From NCBI GenBank assembly GCA_050288705.1, contig JBNKEI010000004.1, forward strand, positions 1 through 5,652: DNA of 5,652 nucleotides. The letters run 5' to 3'. The DNA is from JBNKEI01 sp050288705 (lineage in GTDB: Bacteria > Myxococcota > Myxococcia > Myxococcales > UBA5297). Below, one piece after another: positions 5,382-5,652 of this stretch. The position numbers and the translations under genes are program-made. Position 1 is the first letter of the stretch. Each line of letters opens with the position of its first letter. The notes under the pieces were generated by a model. The model did not search any database and was not told the origin of the DNA. It worked only from the letters and a program-made list of their open reading frames with translations.

Positions 5382-5633
5382 ATGGAGGCGGTCTACGTCG
5401 GCGTGACCAGCGACCTCGTTCAACGCGTCTGGCAACACAGAAATGATATCGTGCAGGGCTTCACCGCCAAATACAAGGTCCATATCTTGGTGTACTATGA
5501 GTTGTTCGAGGACATGTTGACCGCAATTGGTCGTGAAAAGCAGCTAAAAAAGTGGCGTCGTGCGTGGAAGATGGGTCTCATCGAAAAAACGAACCCTGGA
5601 TGGGCTGACCTTTGGCCCCAAATCATCGATTGA
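5382..5633 (+). CDS. GIY-YIG endonuclease, N-terminally short (Ssn-like)
   Basis: The 83-residue protein is a single GIY-YIG domain related to the UvrC N-terminal nuclease. Visible are the YIG element as YVG (5-7) in VYVGVTSDL, Arg15 and His19 in RVWQHR, the metal-binding Glu52 in IGREKQLKKW, and the C-terminal KTNPGWADLW. Typical relatives are about 90-100 residues and begin with a strand carrying the first Tyr (the GIY part, often YVYILAS). Here that strand is absent. The same frame upstream reads RNF just before the ATG and meets a TGA at 5334-5336, and no other frame encodes it. The protein may therefore be inactive or altered, or the gene may be a decayed copy. Only a weak CGGAG lies 11 bases upstream of the ATG. 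Flanking dRS3-like palindromes suggest the Ssn group of site-specific single-strand nucleases known from Neisseria. That placement is inferred from context and from memory of the family. Confidence 0.8.
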   Translation: MEAVYVGVTSDLVQRVWQHRNDIVQGFTAKYKVHILVYYELFEDMLTAIGREKQLKKWRRAWKMGLIEKTNPGWADLWPQIID

Positions 5634-5652
5634 CAAAGTCGTGCCCACTGGA
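5557..5652 (+). repeat. Direct repeat, right copy (GIY-YIG element 3' part)
   Basis: This is the same-orientation partner of 1-96, with one mismatch (G at 5643 against A at 87). It covers the last 77 bases of the nuclease gene and 19 bases beyond. It is cut by the window end just at the CTGGA that opens the palindromic terminus on the left. Confidence 0.95.

Larger units (their letters stand above)
5206..5652 (+). mobile_element. GIY-YIG-carrying repeat element, right copy (3' end outside window)
   Basis: From 5206 the sequence reads as one end of a compact element: outer CTAGGGCGTGTCCC, dRS3-like palindrome, structured leader, GIY-YIG ORF, then CCCACTGGA where the window stops. The left window edge shows what should come next: a palindrome and an inverted CTAG-ended terminus. 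Joining 5206-5652 to 97-153 predicts a unit of about 504 bp with terminal inverted repeats of about 62 bp. Whether it moves as a unit, by its own nuclease or with outside help, is inference. No transposase or RAYT gene is present. Confidence 0.55.

Noticed and set aside
5213..5446. Plus-strand 77-codon ORF containing SFPRKRES
   Set aside because: This peptide is the well-known read-through of the dRS3-like palindrome. The ORF overlaps the terminal repeat and the nuclease gene in another frame and has no good ribosome site.
5145..5483. Minus-strand 112-codon ORF through the right repeat
   Set aside because: It is antisense to the nuclease gene and the palindrome, and its composition mirrors the repeat (WIPAFAGMT is the other translation of the palindrome).

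Overview
This 5.65-kb bacterial window holds a core of five chromosomal genes (about 154-5205). It is bounded on both sides by parts of the same small repeated element, which carries a GIY-YIG nuclease gene. The core genes are bacterial in type: radA, a polyprenol-phosphate-mannose-synthase-like glycosyltransferase, a ketopantoate-reductase-family enzyme, an Elp3-like radical SAM protein and a small lipocalin-like protein. The RadA sequence and the abundance of ATTCCC-N8-GGGAAT palindromes suggest a Gram-negative, perhaps deltaproteobacterium-like or related uncultured lineage. The window alone cannot fix the taxonomy.

Layout. 1-77: 3' end of a GIY-YIG gene, running into a 62-bp terminal repeat (92-153) with a dRS3-like palindrome. 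221-1258 (+): radical SAM protein. 1274-1999 (-): family 2 glycosyltransferase, convergent with the radical SAM gene and only 15 bp from it. 2215-3165 (+): PanE/ApbA-family reductase, divergent from the glycosyltransferase across about 215 bp. 3166-3322: a long inverted repeat and a rho-independent terminator pointing left. 3323-3637 (-): small TIGR03067-like protein. 3785-5143 (+): complete radA. 5206-5652: inverted partner of the left terminal repeat, a second palindrome, a structured 115-bp leader, a complete but N-terminally short GIY-YIG gene, and then the first bases of the element's other end.

Function. The five core genes face alternating directions and do not form an operon. They look like independent housekeeping or accessory functions: recombination and branch migration (RadA), lipid-linked sugar synthesis (GT2), and 2-oxoacid reduction (PanE-like).

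The most interesting feature is the flanking element. Joining its right-hand copy (5206-5652) to the missing end seen at the left (97-153) gives a unit of about 0.5 kb. It would have about 62-bp imperfect terminal inverted repeats, each containing an ATTCCCGC-N4-GCGGGAAT hairpin, around a GIY-YIG ORF. This architecture fits a nuclease gene co-dispersed with its own palindromic target, as described for GIY-YIG single-strand nucleases (Ssn) and the dRS3/NTS repeats of Neisseria. The window ends are 95/96 identical, so it either lies between two dispersed copies or is a unit with a terminal overlap.
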